Assembly (NCBI RefSeq): GCF_040712315.1
Contig: NC_134015.1
Location: forward strand, 23,437,614 to 23,501,613
Length of the DNA: 64,000 bases
Origin: Castanea sativa
Taxonomy: Eukaryota > Streptophyta > Magnoliopsida > Fagales > Fagaceae
Reading direction: 5' to 3'
In this document: positions 34,556 through 46,090 of the stretch, piece after piece
How the letters are laid out: every line of letters begins with the position of its first letter
Position numbering within the stretch: the first letter of the stretch is position 1
Translations under genes and position numbers: made by a program
The notes under the pieces: model-generated
Told to the model about the DNA's origin: nothing
Databases searched by the model: none
Seen by the model: only the letters and a program-made list of their open reading frames with translations

Positions 34556-35284
34556 TTATGTTCAAAGCAAATTCCATGGGTAATTTACTAATTTTTCTTC
34601 CACCAAATCCATATATATTGACTAGGTATGGTCATTTCAAAATGAAATTACATTTTTAATTTTACTGAACAAAATGAAATTATGTATATATTACTCAATG
34701 TATATATATTTTTATTATATTGTTTATTTATTCCTTTGCTCGGTTAAATTTACTTTGGGTTAAGTTTATGGTCGATATTTTGATTTCTTTGTATTTCTTT
34801 TGCTTTTTATACCGTTTAAGGTAGAAATTTTAATTTTTTTTACTAGATCAAGAACTCAGGCCATGGGTTTTTGACGAACCAAAATAACAAAAGAAGTACG
34901 TTATCAATTATCAAATAGATGAAGTGTAGATGAAGTGTGGTACTCTGATGAAGTGTTGTCAATTATCTAATAAGTATTACTGTTTCCTCAAAAAAAAAAA
35001 ATGTAGTGTAGTGTATATAGGATTTTGATGTGGCTATAACTGAATAGAAAATTATAACGCTAAATTAAAAAAAAAAAAAGCATCATCATCATCGTTCATT
35101 CAATGAAACTAGTATCTATAAATACTATAAAACTAAAGACATTGACTTTTTATTGACCTTCTGTGAGTGTACCACATAAGGTTTGCAGCTCTAACAATTT
35201 TCTACATTAAACTTTTTTTAAAAAATAATAATAAATTTGGCTTTTTAATATATTTTATTTGTTGTTTCTTAAAAAACATATATA
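34556..35284. other. AT-rich sequence, nothing recognised
   Basis: No open frame above background. A short CAT/ATC repeat lies near 35080. Confidence 0.4.
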
Positions 35285-36070
35285 TCTATACTACTGTGGG
35301 GGGTAAAAGGACCCAAGTGGGCATATGAGCCTTTGGACTGTAGCATGGAGGGCCGACCTGCTCCAGAATTAAACTCTACGAATTGGCCCATACGCCGAGG
35401 ACCCGAGGGTACAGCCGAGAACGAGCTTCTCCTCGGACAAATCTAAGAGAACTCAAAACTTCGTTATGAAGGTCAAGGCATAACTCTGGAAAGACTAATG
35501 GTTAAAAGGGGACACCCTGAACCTTCTAGATGCACCAGCGTTAAAGAAAATATCAAGTGCAAAGGCTGCCACCTCCGCATTAAAGGCTCTGCACCTACCT
35601 CCCTGGCCGCATTAATGGGGAAGTGACCCCTGAACAGTAAGACTGAAGCTTCTAGTCACTGTCCCAAATGTATCAGGGAAGGAAGTATTTAAGGGGGGTG
35701 GAGGTCAGAGAAAAGGGGGATCAACAACAAAGAAAGAGACTAAGAATTGTAACTTTTAAGGAAGAAATAGCAATAATACAGAAGTAGTCCTCGGCTAACG
35801 TCCGAGGAGGCCTATTTTCAGTTATCTTTTGTTATCTACCTGGGTTTGTAACTCCTAGCCCGTTATTAAGTTCTCAGCACTTCTAATCTAGGTTTCAAAC
35901 CCACGCTCTACAAATTTTATTGTCTAAGGCTCATTGGGCCTGAGCCCGTAGTTGTTTTTGGGTCCAGGTGCAATTGTGCACTTACAACTACTATAGTACT
36001 ATTTAAGAGATTTTCCTTATTTGGACTCCTATTTTTTGATGCTCAAAGTACCCTCACATTCATCTTCTTA
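35285..36070 (+). mobile_element. Helitron 5' end split by a solo LTR
   Basis: TCTATACTAC (35285-35294) is followed by the solo LTR, and after the ACTAC duplication the Helitron text resumes (TATAGTACTATTTAAGAG, 'tccttatttggactcc', 'gctcaaagtaccctc'). This matches the start of the Helitron at 31541. Its 3' end could not be found, so 36070 only marks the last clear similarity. Confidence 0.6.
35295..35986 (+). mobile_element. Solo LTR, 692 bp
   Basis: It starts TGTGGGGGGTAAAAGG and ends CACTTACA with a perfect 5-bp duplication ACTAC (35290-35294 and 35987-35991). It is markedly GC-richer than its surroundings and contains 'gtatttaaggggggtgg' (a TATA-like site) and an inverted CCTCGG...CCGAGG pair near 35791-35809. 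No internal coding region. The family is not assigned; Ty3 is a guess from style. Confidence 0.85.
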
Positions 36071-37074
36071 GGAGATTTAAATAGTAGGGCTACACATGTA
36101 AAATTACTAACTTAAAAAATCCTAAAGTTTAGCTAAATTTTTTTAAAAATAGTTTTTCCTAACTACCTTTCAGCTTCCTTTTTCTCTGATCTCTCTCCCT
36201 GTCCTTTCTTTCTTTCTTTTTTTCCTGTTGATAAACTCTGTTTTTTTTAAAATAAATATAATAGTTTTTTTTTTTCCTCTCACTCTCTCTAAGGTTGTTT
36301 TATTTATTTATTTTTATAAAGTCATGTTGTTTTATTATTATTTTTTGGAAAAAATACAATTTACCCACATATAATTTAGTTAAAATTTAAGTTATTTAGC
36401 TATAATTTGAAATTGAGAGTATTTCCCTTTAAAATTTGACATTTTATCCACAATCCTATAATTGTAAGATTGTACTATTCGAACCAAACCATTATTGAAG
36501 CCAAAAGTCGGTCCAAATTTAATACGTCACTGGCTGCCTTTGTCAAAGTACTCTGAAGAAAGCCGCAACCCCAACATTTACCGCTCCATCATCTCTTCAT
36601 AAACAGGTTAGGGATCTATGACCTTGCCTTATTGCCTCATACTCGCTGTCATCTGATTAGACTGATTTTTTTTATTTTTTTTATTTTTTTTGAGAAGCTG
36701 ATTAGACTGATTTAAAGGCTTCCGTGTGTGTTATGTAAATGTTTGTTAAAATTCCTATGTAACATGAGTCCTATTAGTTTTGAATATAAGAACCCCCAAG
36801 GCAACCCAGGATGTTTCAAATTTAACAATGAGCCCAGCCCAATGACCCGTTCCCGCGGCAATCATCTCTAGTTTCATGTCTTGCTAAGTAATAGGATTAG
36901 TAGTGACACTGAGGATGACTCGGGTTGCATATTCTGCTTCCAAGACCAGCCCTAAGCTTAGCCAACTTAGGCCATTTCCTGGGGCCCCTACTAGAGGAAG
37001 TCCCCCAAATGTGGGAGCAAAAATGATTTTTTTTCTTCAAAAAATGTATTTTGTAGATATAAAGAAAATTTTAG

Positions 37075-37078
<4 letters not shown>
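36071..37078. other. AT-rich sequence with old repeat fragments
   Basis: No gene recognised. CT-rich patches lie at 36170-36290. A segment near 36940-37010 ('ccagccctaagcttagccaac', 'ttcctggggcccct') has the look of an eroded hAT terminus, but neither a partner end nor a duplication was found. Confidence 0.35.

Positions 37079-37131
<53 letters not shown>
37079..37131. repeat. (TA)n microsatellite
   Basis: About 53 bases of TA dinucleotides. The frames reading it as Y-I repeats are artefacts. Confidence 0.95.
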
Positions 37132-37132
<1 letters not shown>

Positions 37133-37314
37133 CTTTTAAGAATGCCCAAAAAATTGAATAATGCTAGAGATAATACATAGACCTTACAAATAGATGTGTC
37201 ATCAATCACAAAACGTAATTCAAATAAAAAAAATTTCTAGAAATACTATAAATTTTATAGCATAACATTTACAAATTGATGTGACATTAAATATGATTAG
37301 TGGATTTCAACAAC

Positions 37315-37318
<4 letters not shown>

Positions 37319-37357
<39 letters not shown>
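37319..37357. repeat. (AT)n microsatellite
   Basis: About 39 bases of AT dinucleotides directly before the SINE target site. Confidence 0.95.
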
Positions 37358-37360
<3 letters not shown>

Positions 37361-37372
37361 CTTCAACAATCT

Positions 37373-37490
37373 TTTTTTTTAAAGATAATTACAACATGCT
37401 GCTAACCCCGCAGTTCGAACTATTTTCTCCCTAAACCTCTAAGCACTTTGTACATGGGAGGGTGCCAATTTAGCTACAAGGTCTTTGACA
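37373..37490 (-). mobile_element. tRNA-derived SINE, 118 bp
   Basis: On the minus strand it shows a pol III A box (TAGCTAAATTGGCA, complement of 37463-37476) and B box (GTTCGAACTGC, complement of 37410-37420), then a short A-rich tail (T-run at 37373-37380 on plus). A 13-bp duplication, ACTTCAACAATCT, flanks it at 37360-37372 and 37491-37503, the mark of LINE-driven insertion. Confidence 0.85.
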
Positions 37491-37503
37491 ACTTCAACAA
37501 TCT

Positions 37504-37922
37504 ATTAAATTCATATTTGAATTACTTTTTGTGAACCTCATGTTATAAATTTATAGTATCCCTTCATGCTCGTTTATCACTTTCTTGAAGTGTTGATCAC
37601 ATTCTTTACTATATTAATTTGTAAGTTTTTTTGCAGTAAAGTTTGTTATCCCATTAGCATTTTCCCAATACCAAAACTCAAAAATTTAATAATAATAAAT
37701 AAATCATATTAAAAAGTAAGAGTAATGTGAATTATTGTAACATATATATATATATATAAGTATTTAATTTTAATTATTTATTAATATTCAACTATAATAT
37801 TTTTATATCCTTAGTATTTAAATTTTAATCAAATTTTTTATCAACCATATATCTTTTGTAAATAATTTTTTTAAAATCCCTAAATAAATAATGGTTTTGT
37901 GCACCATAAACAGCTTGCCAAC
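37504..37922. other. AT-rich sequence, nothing recognised
   Basis: Contains a short (TA)n near 37741-37759. It ends at the hAT target duplication. Confidence 0.4.
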
Positions 37923-38325
37923 ATTTAAATTAGGAGTGTGCAGCCAACTTGCCAACCTACCAAAACCAATCCAACCCGCCGGGTTGGGTCGGTTTTTAGG
38001 TTTTGGTGGGTTGGGTTGGGTTATAAAAAAAATTTTGATAGCAGATCGGGTCGGGTTTGGGTCATAAAATTTCAAACCCGCCAAACTCAACCCGACCCAC
38101 TCATATATTTAATATATAAATATTTAAAATATATTATATAATTAATAAAATTTTTAAAATAACCAGTTCTTCCTATCCTATATAAAAGCCAATTAGTTCA
38201 CACAAAGCCTAGTAAATTACTATTGTTGTTTAGTCATTAGTGTTGTTTGCCTTTAAGGAGTTACATTGATACTAATCTTTGGGTTTTTTTTAATATATTT
38301 ATATTTATATTTTTTTCTACTCAAT

Positions 38326-38326
<1 letters not shown>

Positions 38327-38381
<55 letters not shown>
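38327..38381. repeat. (AAT)n microsatellite, insertion target of the Ty3 element
   Basis: About 18 AAT units on the left. A few continue at 55912-55926 on the far side of the Ty3 element, so the array was split by the insertion. Confidence 0.95.
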
Positions 38382-38972
38382 TGATGATGCAAAGAAAATC
38401 AGTAGGCTGGATGTTTCGGACTTGAAAGGACCACTTGCTCTCTCGATGGCCTGAAAAACAAAGAAAAGCGATCAAAGGTGATCGGGTCGCCGGCCAAGAG
38501 CCCTCCGATGGCAAAGTTAGTTTTCTCTCTATATTTTTGGAGTTCCAACTTTTTGGGAGAAATAAAAAACATACCTTTTTCTGGTCTGAATAGGTGTTTA
38601 TATAGTGTCCTAGGAACAATGATTGGAATTGTAACCTCCTCTGGATTTGAGGAGGTTGGGTTCAAGGATAACTCCCACAACCGTTTAGGAGTTATATTTT
38701 CTCATACAACAGTCACCGGAAGTTATGCGTATGTTGCGGAGTGGTGAAATGTACTTAGTAATTCCTAAGTGTAAAAGTCTCGTCCAGGGGTCCTCTTGTG
38801 GACGAATCCCTTAAGGACGGGGATGGGCGCTTTCCTAGGACGAGTGATGCGGGTGTGTTTTCGTCCATGAACGACCATGAGCGTTAGCCTCGTCTTGGTG
38901 CTTTCTTCTGGACGGCTGATGGTGTGGATGACCATGGACGGTCTTGAGTAACTTTTTCTTTATTCCTCATCA
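38382..38972 (-). repeat. 3' LTR of the minus-strand Ty3 element
   Basis: It runs TGATGATGCAAAG to CCTCATCA on the plus strand and matches 55320-55911. The half nearest the internal region is dense in GGACGA/TCGTCC words. Confidence 0.93.
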
Positions 38973-38997
38973 GTTGCCCCTTCGTCTAGGGGTCATG
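38973..38997 (-). promoter_or_regulatory. Polypurine tract of the minus-strand Ty3 element
   Basis: Read on the minus strand, GACGAAGGGGCAAC abuts the 3' LTR, a purine-rich primer site for plus-strand synthesis. Confidence 0.55.
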
Positions 38998-39083
38998 CAG
39001 TATATCACCAGACTTTAGGACGAGTTTTCCAAGAACATTTATTATTGTTAATTTTTATTTTATTTGTTTTTCAAACAGCATAC

Positions 39084-39204
39084 CACGTGTCACGCTTTCA
39101 TAGGTGGTTAGTCATGTCGACTTACCTCTTCGAGGCAGATGCCACGTGTCGCTTTCTCATTGGTCTCGTCGTTGTGAATACCGAGACTTTTCTACCTATA
39201 AATA
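39084..39204 (+). promoter_or_regulatory. Promoter of the antisense gene: two G-boxes and a TATA box
   Basis: CACGTG at 39084-39089 and 39143-39148, both in CCACGTGTC context (G-box/ABRE-like), precede TATAAATA at 39197-39204. The ATG at 39376 lies 172 bp after the TATA box. This spacing is that of an ordinary plant pol II promoter on the strand opposite to gag-pol. Such boxes are bound by bZIP and bHLH factors; actual regulation is not shown. Confidence 0.6.
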
Positions 39205-39375
39205 GTGGTTTCCCTCTCGTGCCCCTCTCACTTTTTCAGATTTTTTGTTTTGACATTCTCGTCCTTCGCCTCGTCTAGGAGTATTCTCTGCGTCCTTAGT
39301 ATCTTTCTTCTATAGCCAGGTATTCCCCTTACTCTCACTCTCAAGCTTTCCTTTTTAAGCTTTAGGACGTCTGCA

Positions 39376-41553
39376 ATGGCTACCTGTTCGTCTAGCGACA
39401 ATGTAGACAAGGCCATAGACGAGTACCATGATTCTTCTAGTTATAGCACTTCTAGTAATGATAGTAGTAGTAGTAGTGGCTACACAACAGAGGAATATAC
39501 CTCTGGTGTTCCTGGAATTCCCATCGAAACCTTACAGGAAAATATTAGGATGAGGGCAGCCTCTGGGGTTGATACCTCGACGAGCGTCCCGCCGTCCTCC
39601 CCTTTGGACGAAGAAGAAACTGTATATAGTTGTGCTATAGAAATCCCTTCTAAGACGGACGAGAAGAGGTTAGATGCTCTTAGGAGTTGGTTCCAAATTC
39701 CAAACGATCTGAATCCTAGGTTAGCCGTCCAAGGGGAATGGTGTTGCCAACCCCATTTTGGGATAGGTATTTACGAAGCTTATTTGCTAGGGGGGCTTAG
39801 ATTTCCTTTGAATGCCTTCGCTAGGGAATTACTCACTAGGCTGGGTTTGGGAGTTTGTCAGTTTAACCCCAACGCGTGGAGACTTATTGTCTCTATGCAA
39901 GTCTTATGGAGGGAGGTACTTGATGGGAACCATCCTATCACCGTGGACGAGTTTCTGTACTGTTATAAACCCTCCGAGATAAGTCAATCTCTAGGCTTTT
40001 ATCAGTTTACAGCTAAGGGCAATGACTGTAGGTTGATTAAGTCTTTGCCTTCGTCTGACAGAAACTGGAAGACAGAATTTTTCTTTGTCTCTGGTTTCTG
40101 GGCGGGGCATCCTATCGAGATTGGTAGAGATGTATTTGCCCCTTATACTGGAGATTTAGGGAACCTTCGTCAAGAAGGTATATTATGTTTTTCCTTCATT
40201 CTTTTTTATTTTTTTTGTTATATTTTATCTTTAAACAGTGGTCTAACCTTAATTTTCCTCTTCTTCTTTTTTAGCTGTTAGACGTCCTTCTTTAAGTAAG
40301 TTCCACTGTGACCGCGTCCACAGAGCTCGTCTACACCCCGAGAGGAATTTTCACTCGTTGGTGACTCTTCGACGCTTGCAAAGGTGGGGATTTGGCCCTG
40401 ATTCGTCTGTTGAAGCCCTTGCGCACGAGCAAACTTTCTGTAGACGTGAGTGCTTTTCTTACTTAATTTTTTTATATATATATATATGTGTACATGTGTT
40501 TTTCAGGAATGACAACCATGAAAGAAAATAAGGGAAATGAGGTGATTGACGAGACGGCCAGGCCTGAAGTTCAACCCCAACCTCATCCTGTTGCTGGAGA
40601 CAAGAGGAAGAGCTTGTCCAAAAATTTGGACCTAGGAAGCTTGCCCAATTGTCAGGGGAAGAAGACCAAGCATGGCTCGTCCAGGCTCGAAACTGCCAGG
40701 TCTGACCCTCCTTCCTCCCTGCCATCCATCATAGTCATTGATGTCGGCTTGTCTACGCTTGTTGGCGTCACTTTGTCCAAGTCCCATGTTCCTGCTTTGT
40801 CCCAGCCTCTTCAAAGGATTTCTACAAACTTATTGGAGAATGAGGATTTGGCTTGGGAACGATTCCAAGAGGCCGTAACAGGTGAGGACGTGGCTGCGTG
40901 CTACGACATGTCTTTAAAGGAGTTTGAGCACTACGGTGCCCACAACCTTTTTAAGGTGAGCATCTTTGTCTCGTCTTGCTTTAGCCATGTTATCTATTGT
41001 TATTTTTATCTCTTGAACCGTCTTATCTTCTATGTAGGAAATGTCGAAGTTCATAGCTGCGTCCAGGCAGGCCACGGAGATGGACAAGACGAGGATCCTT
41101 CTAGAGAAAAGAATAGAAGAGATTAAAAATGACTGCAGGACTTGGGCCGAGGTGGCGAACAAGGCCAAGGACGAGGTTAAGGGGTTAAGTGCTTTGGTGG
41201 GGGAGCTGAAATCCGATGCTGCTAAGAAAGACGACCGTCTTGACTTTCTTCAAAAGAAGAATGACGAGCTGAGTCTCCTTCTCAAGAAAGCCAAAGACGA
41301 CGCAGTGGAGGAGTTCAAAGCATCCAAGGAGTTTACTGACTTGTTGGACACGAACTATGTAGCAGGGTTTGAAGATTTTAGGATGGATGCTATAGACAAC
41401 TTTCCTGGAATGGACTTTAGCACCATTAAACTCAACCTTGGCGCTGCTACAAGTTCTCTCCTCCAAACAGACTCAGACGATGTTAACATTAAGGACGATG
41501 CCACCACCAAACCATCTCAAGACAACCCCAACATTGATGCCCCCCTTTCTTGA
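39376..41553 (+). CDS. Antisense four-exon gene of a Tat element, putative gypsy-type transposon protein, 645 aa
   Basis: The function of this family is unknown. I join exons 39376-40177, 40275-40445, 40507-40955 and 41038-41553. All three introns have GT...AG ends, the phases fit, and the joined frame is 646 codons including TGA, without a stop. Exon 1 starts with a Ser-rich acidic tail. Residues about 95-265 (GIYEAYLLGGLRFPLNAFAR, NPNAWRLIVSMQVLWRE, a W-K-x-x-F-F-F block) resemble the plant 'putative gypsy type transposon' domain (Transposase_28, PF04195, from memory). Exon 3 is basic then Ser/Pro-rich. Exon 4 is a predicted coiled coil (about 475-575) with an acidic C-terminus. It lies opposite to gag-pol, between integrase and the 3' LTR, where Tat elements carry antisense ORFs. 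It is intact while gag-pol is broken. Confidence 0.75.
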
Positions 41554-42594
41554 AGACAATTTTTAAATTAGTGCTATTGTTATTTTGCTTTTCTTTTGGT
41601 CCGTTATTTTTTGACCCTTTTTAAAATGTATTTGAGTAAAATTACCTCGTCCAGAGTGTTCTGGACGAGTTTATTAACAATTGCCTTTTAAGGCTTATTT
41701 TATAAGGGTTTTTGGACGGTGGTCGTCTACCCTCTTTAGACTAAAGAATATTTTTCTTTTATCCGTTATCTATTGTATGGACGAGCTTATCAATTATTTT
41801 CACCATTTATGCTATTGGCTTTTAAACAATGTTCTAAGTGTTGAATGATCGCCCATGTGATTTTCTTATGGGCGACCCACCTAGGCATGGATGTCTTTAT
41901 TAGCCAGTCAAATCTTTATAAGTGCAACTCGTCTTAGGACAATAATGATGACTTTGCAGTACTTTATCTCTTCCTTTGGGCAATTGTCACTCGTCTTCTT
42001 GCAAAAAGGCTTATAATGTTTTACTCGTCCTAAGAAATTGAGGCGTCTTGGCTAGTCGCTCATCTTTGGAACTTTATGCCTTAACGTATGCCTTTTTCTT
42101 GCCTATCTTTCTTTGACGAGTATGCCTTAGCTTTTTCTTTTTGCTTTATCCTTACTTCAAGGAAAGCTTGGACGAGTATGCCTTAGCTTTTTTCTTTTTG
42201 CTTTATCCTTATTTCAAGAAAAGCTTATGAACGATACATCCCTGCGTCTAGAGATTTTCATTCGTCTTAGGCTTTTGCCCCCTTGTGGGTATTATTATGG
42301 AAACTAGATTAAGTATATTAGAAATCCAAATCATATTATTGCATGAACATTGTCCACAAATATGGCACGCTTTAGAAGCTGGTGCCTTATTGACACACTT
42401 AAGAAAATACATAACCTTGTCTTTTACAAACTAGTCTGTAGACGGTGCAAAATTTTAAGAACTAGTGCGCTCTTTATTCTTAGTACACACTATAGCAGTA
42501 ATAAGAACACAACAGTAGGTATAAGTAAACACAAATTGTGGCTGTAGTTGCCCATAGTATCAACCTCGCCCCCGGATTATTTCATCCAAGTTCC
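41554..42594. other. 3' flank of the antisense gene
   Basis: Non-coding. The words CTCGTC and GACGAG recur many times, for example 'cctcgtccagagtgttctgg' near 41645. At about 42115-42230 the segment 'gacgagtatgccttagctttttctttttgctttatcctta' is tandemly doubled. The antisense transcript must end here; no poly(A) signal is certain. Confidence 0.5.
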
Positions 42595-43850
42595 TCATTG
42601 ATAGTACCTCCTCAGGTGTTCCACGTTCCAGGGGTGCTCTAACTTTCGTCCGTCCAGGGCCTCCAGGTAGTATGACCCTTACCTCTTGCAGTTGATTACC
42701 CTGTAGGTTCCTTCCCAATTGGGTCCCAATTTTCCATGAGCTGGATTCCTAGTTGCTAAGGAGACTCTTTTGAGAACAAGGTCCGCAACACTGAATCGTC
42801 TGGGTTTCACCATGGCATCATGCTGCCTAGCCATAAGATTTTTGTATCTTGCTGCCTTTTGCTCCGCATCCATTCTTATCTCGTCAATGAGATCGAGGTT
42901 AAGACGAAGTTGTTCCCCATTCTCTCTCTCCTGATACTTCATCACTCGATGATTAGCCATATGAACTTTTGCAGGTATGACGACTTTACTTCCATAGGCC
43001 AGCTTAAAGGGGGTCTCTCCTATCGGAGTTCGTACAGTCGTCATGTAGGCCCAAAGAACACCTAGTAGCTCGTCTAGCCATATCCCTTTTGCCCCCTCGA
43101 GCCGAGTTTTGATGATTTTCAACAGGGATCGGTTCGCTACTTCTGCTTGTCCATTCGCCTATGGATGGGAGGGTGAGGAATAGTAATTCTTGATCCCAAA
43201 ATGATTTCAAAAATCCCTGAAGGGTGCGTTGTCAAACTGACATCTGTTATTCGATACTAGTACCCTGGGTACACCGAACCTACATAGAATATTCTTCCAT
43301 ACAATTTTTAACATTTTGTTGAGTGATTGTTGCAAGAGGTTCGGTCTCTACCTACTTGGTTAAGTAATCAATCCCTACTACCAAAAACTTCATTTGTCTA
43401 GTTCCCATGGGGAAGGGACCTAGGATATCTAGTCCCCACTGTGCAAAGGGTCATGGGGCCATCATTGGGGTCTGGTACTCTGACGGTTGTCTAGGTACAT
43501 TGCTATAGCGTTGACACTGGTCACAGACCTTGACATAGGCCTTAGCATCTGCCTGCATTGTAGGCCAATAGTAGCCTGCACGGACGACCTTATGGACTAG
43601 TGATCTTGCTCCCAAATGATTTCCACATGCTCCTTCATGAACTTCACTCAAAACATAGTTTGACTCGTTAGGAGCCAAGCACCTTAAGTAAGGTTAGGAA
43701 AAACCTCGCTTGTACAGCACTTCGTTTATGAAGACGTATTTGGCTGCCCTGACCCTCAACTTACTAACTTCATCTTTGTCTTCTGGAATCCTTCCATCTT
43801 TAAGATAAATTACTATTAGACTCATCCAGTTTTCTCCCCCTCTTATCTGC
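42595..43850 (-). pseudogene. Integrase of the minus-strand Ty3 element
   Basis: Read leftwards from the copia insertion, an RNase H-integrase linker (43850-43680) is followed by the zinc region HEGACGNHLGARSL...CDQCQRYSN (43640-43515). The core begins QWGLDILGPFPMGTRQ, then degrades with frameshifts at about 43400-43130. The C-terminal part is open at 43122-42679 (GETPFKLAYGS, KLGPNWEGTYRVINCKR), and after one TAA the same frame ends WNVEHLRRYYQ at 42595. This is the insertion enzyme, inactive here. Confidence 0.88.
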
Positions 43851-45291
43851 TGTTAGGATTAGTGCCCTTAAATCCTATTGTATGATACTATGTATGATAT
43901 TATGTATGACATTATGTAAGACATGATGTATGACTTAATATTGTGATTGATAAAGTTATTTTATTATTATCTAAAATAATGGTAACATGAATATGGGACA
44001 TTATCATATAGTCCATGAGATGCATTGTATGTGATTTATGTGAAAAGTCACAGAAGATGTAAATCACAAGTTCTTTGTAAACTCAGAATTTATAGTTCGT
44101 AGTCGGTGATGAAATTGGGCATTTCATCTGCGAATACTATAACGTGTCAACTAAGATGATTTGTCTTGATCATGGAAGTGGTGACTTCTAGTTGATATGT
44201 TGATATGTTTTAAGAGTTAAGACATATTGAACAGGACCGCTGTGAGATTTATTATTCTCATAATGACTGTCAAATGAATAATAAATCTCACGACTTCTAT
44301 TTGCATGAACTCTTAATCCTGAGAGAATAATGGACCTGATCATGAGGTGTGGGTTGCTTTGATATATTAGGAGTGAGATCTAAAGTGACGGTCAAAACCT
44401 CAGTATGTTGGGCAGCCACATTTAGTGTTGATGGAACATATATTCTCAAGATGGAATTCATAGTCTCTTGATGGAGATATAAAATATTCCCTTGAGATAA
44501 GTTTAATGGTTCAGTTATTCAGAGAGTTAGGCCTAACCACTTTAGTAAGAAATTGCTAAAGTATATATTTATGAAATTGGATTTCATAAATATATAATGA
44601 ATAACTTTAAAGAATTAAACCGGGTACTCAAGGATAAGATGTAGTAATTTACGAAGTGGCAGTCTACATTTATGACTTTGTGTTACTACGAATATTTCAT
44701 GAAGGGGTTACGTGTATAATAAAGTCTTGGGATATAATTTATTAATAAGGCCTAGAGTGCAATTATATTTATATAGTGGTATTAAATATAATTAATGGTA
44801 ACTTTGGACTTGTCAAGAGTTGACGGAAAAGCCCAAGGCCCATTGGAGCTAGTGTCTTATTGGTCCCTTTTGGTCCCACTCCAAGCCACACACTAAAGCC
44901 CAATTGGGAAGGCCCAATAGGCCAGCCCAATTAGATAATCAGTTAGTTATAAAGGGAGAAACATACAGAATTTTTATTTGATGAGGTTAGAAAGAAAAAA
45001 TAAGAAACAGTGTGTGTGAAAGAGTGTGAGACACACTTTCATTCTCCCTTTGAAGAATTGATTGAGAGACCACACATCTTGGGCGTAAAGTGGAATTGGA
45101 GTGAAGATTAAAAGTATTCCCAAGTGCTACTAATCTTTGTTTTTGAATTTCTCCACACCAAGGTACGCTATCTTGTTCTTAAATTCTAAAATTTACATTG
45201 TGCACGTTATCAATCATGAATAAAATAGATCCTTGTTCATCGCTTCCGCTGTGGGTTTTGCATGAGATGCAAAACCAGAATTTTTCCTTCA
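43851..45291 (+). repeat. 5' LTR of the copia element
   Basis: It starts TGTTAGGATTAGTGCCC and ends TTTTTCCTTCA, three bases before the PBS. The last 627 bp match 50621-51247; the whole matches the solo LTR 29602-30989. Confidence 0.95.
44948..44953 (+). promoter_or_regulatory. TATA box of the copia LTR
   Basis: TATAAA in 'gttagttataaagggagaaa', about 1.1 kb into the LTR and conserved in the 3' LTR remnant. The transcript start would lie shortly after. Confidence 0.55.
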
Positions 45292-45293
45292 AT

Positions 45294-45306
45294 TGGTATC
45301 AGAGCC
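45294..45306 (+). promoter_or_regulatory. Primer binding site, initiator tRNA-Met
   Basis: TGGTATCAGAGCC lies two bases after the LTR. This is the standard copia PBS, complementary to the 3' end of plant initiator tRNA-Met. Confidence 0.95.
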
Positions 45307-45844
45307 AGGTTTTCATATCATGATTGTATAGCGTGTGATTCAATTTTTGAATTTAAGAAAAACCGTTATCATTGTGTTTCAATTTTCTGCATCAAATTAT
45401 GATGTTGTGTCATACTTTTGATTTTAATGAATATGATTCCGTGATGTTCATATGCCATAAATGATTCAAATATAACTGTCATGTCCAAGGCGGTTAATTA
45501 TCTAAAGGTCTTTCATCATTTCACGCGAAAGCATTGATGGCCGAAAGTTATATAATGCATGTACTTTTTGGCCGAATGGGACTTGTGAATGCATCTTTTT
45601 GGCCCACGGTTAATGCATGGTTTGACCATGGCTTGGCCAATTTTAGTTTTGAAGAAAGTGAGTCCGTGAAACTTTCTTCAAGAGCAACAGTTATGTAACC
45701 GTATTGTGAATGGTTGAAGTTTTGCACCTTTTGGACTATATTGCTTGCTTTGACCATTTTTTGTTGCTTTGAAAAAGGTGAATCCTTGTAGATTCAAATC
45801 TTCTGACAAAAATATATGTTGTCAAGGAAAAATTGTAATATAAT

Positions 45845-45881
<37 letters not shown>

Positions 45882-46090
45882 ATAACGTAATGTAATACAT
45901 ATATATATATATTATATTATAATATATGTTATATATTATATTATAATATACTTAATACATATATATAACGTAATGTAATTAAATACATATTACATATATT
46001 AATTGGTATATTATATTATATATAATATAATATGAATTTTTATATGTAATAATGGTTTTTATTACGTTATATATATATTTATATATATTA
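45845..46090. repeat. TA-rich microsatellite-like block in the copia leader
   Basis: Runs of TA/ATTATA separated by 'cataacgtaatgtaatacata' units occupy about 245 bp. Several ATAT/TATA tracts can pair with each other. Confidence 0.9.

Noticed and set aside
36935..37015. Terminus of another hAT element ('ttaggccatttcctggggcc')
   Set aside because: Looks familiar as a repeat, but no inverted partner or target duplication could be located in the window.
37079..37131. ORFs containing YIYIYI repeats
   Set aside because: Translation of a (TA)n microsatellite.
37405..37480. tRNA gene on the minus strand
   Set aside because: Pol III boxes only; part of a SINE with a 13-bp target duplication.
38326..38619. 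Minus-strand ORF ending in a long tyrosine run
   Set aside because: It reads LTR sequence into the (AAT)n tract; a composition artefact.
41185..41466. 93-residue minus-strand ORF
   Set aside because: Shadow of exon 4 of the antisense gene; no domain.
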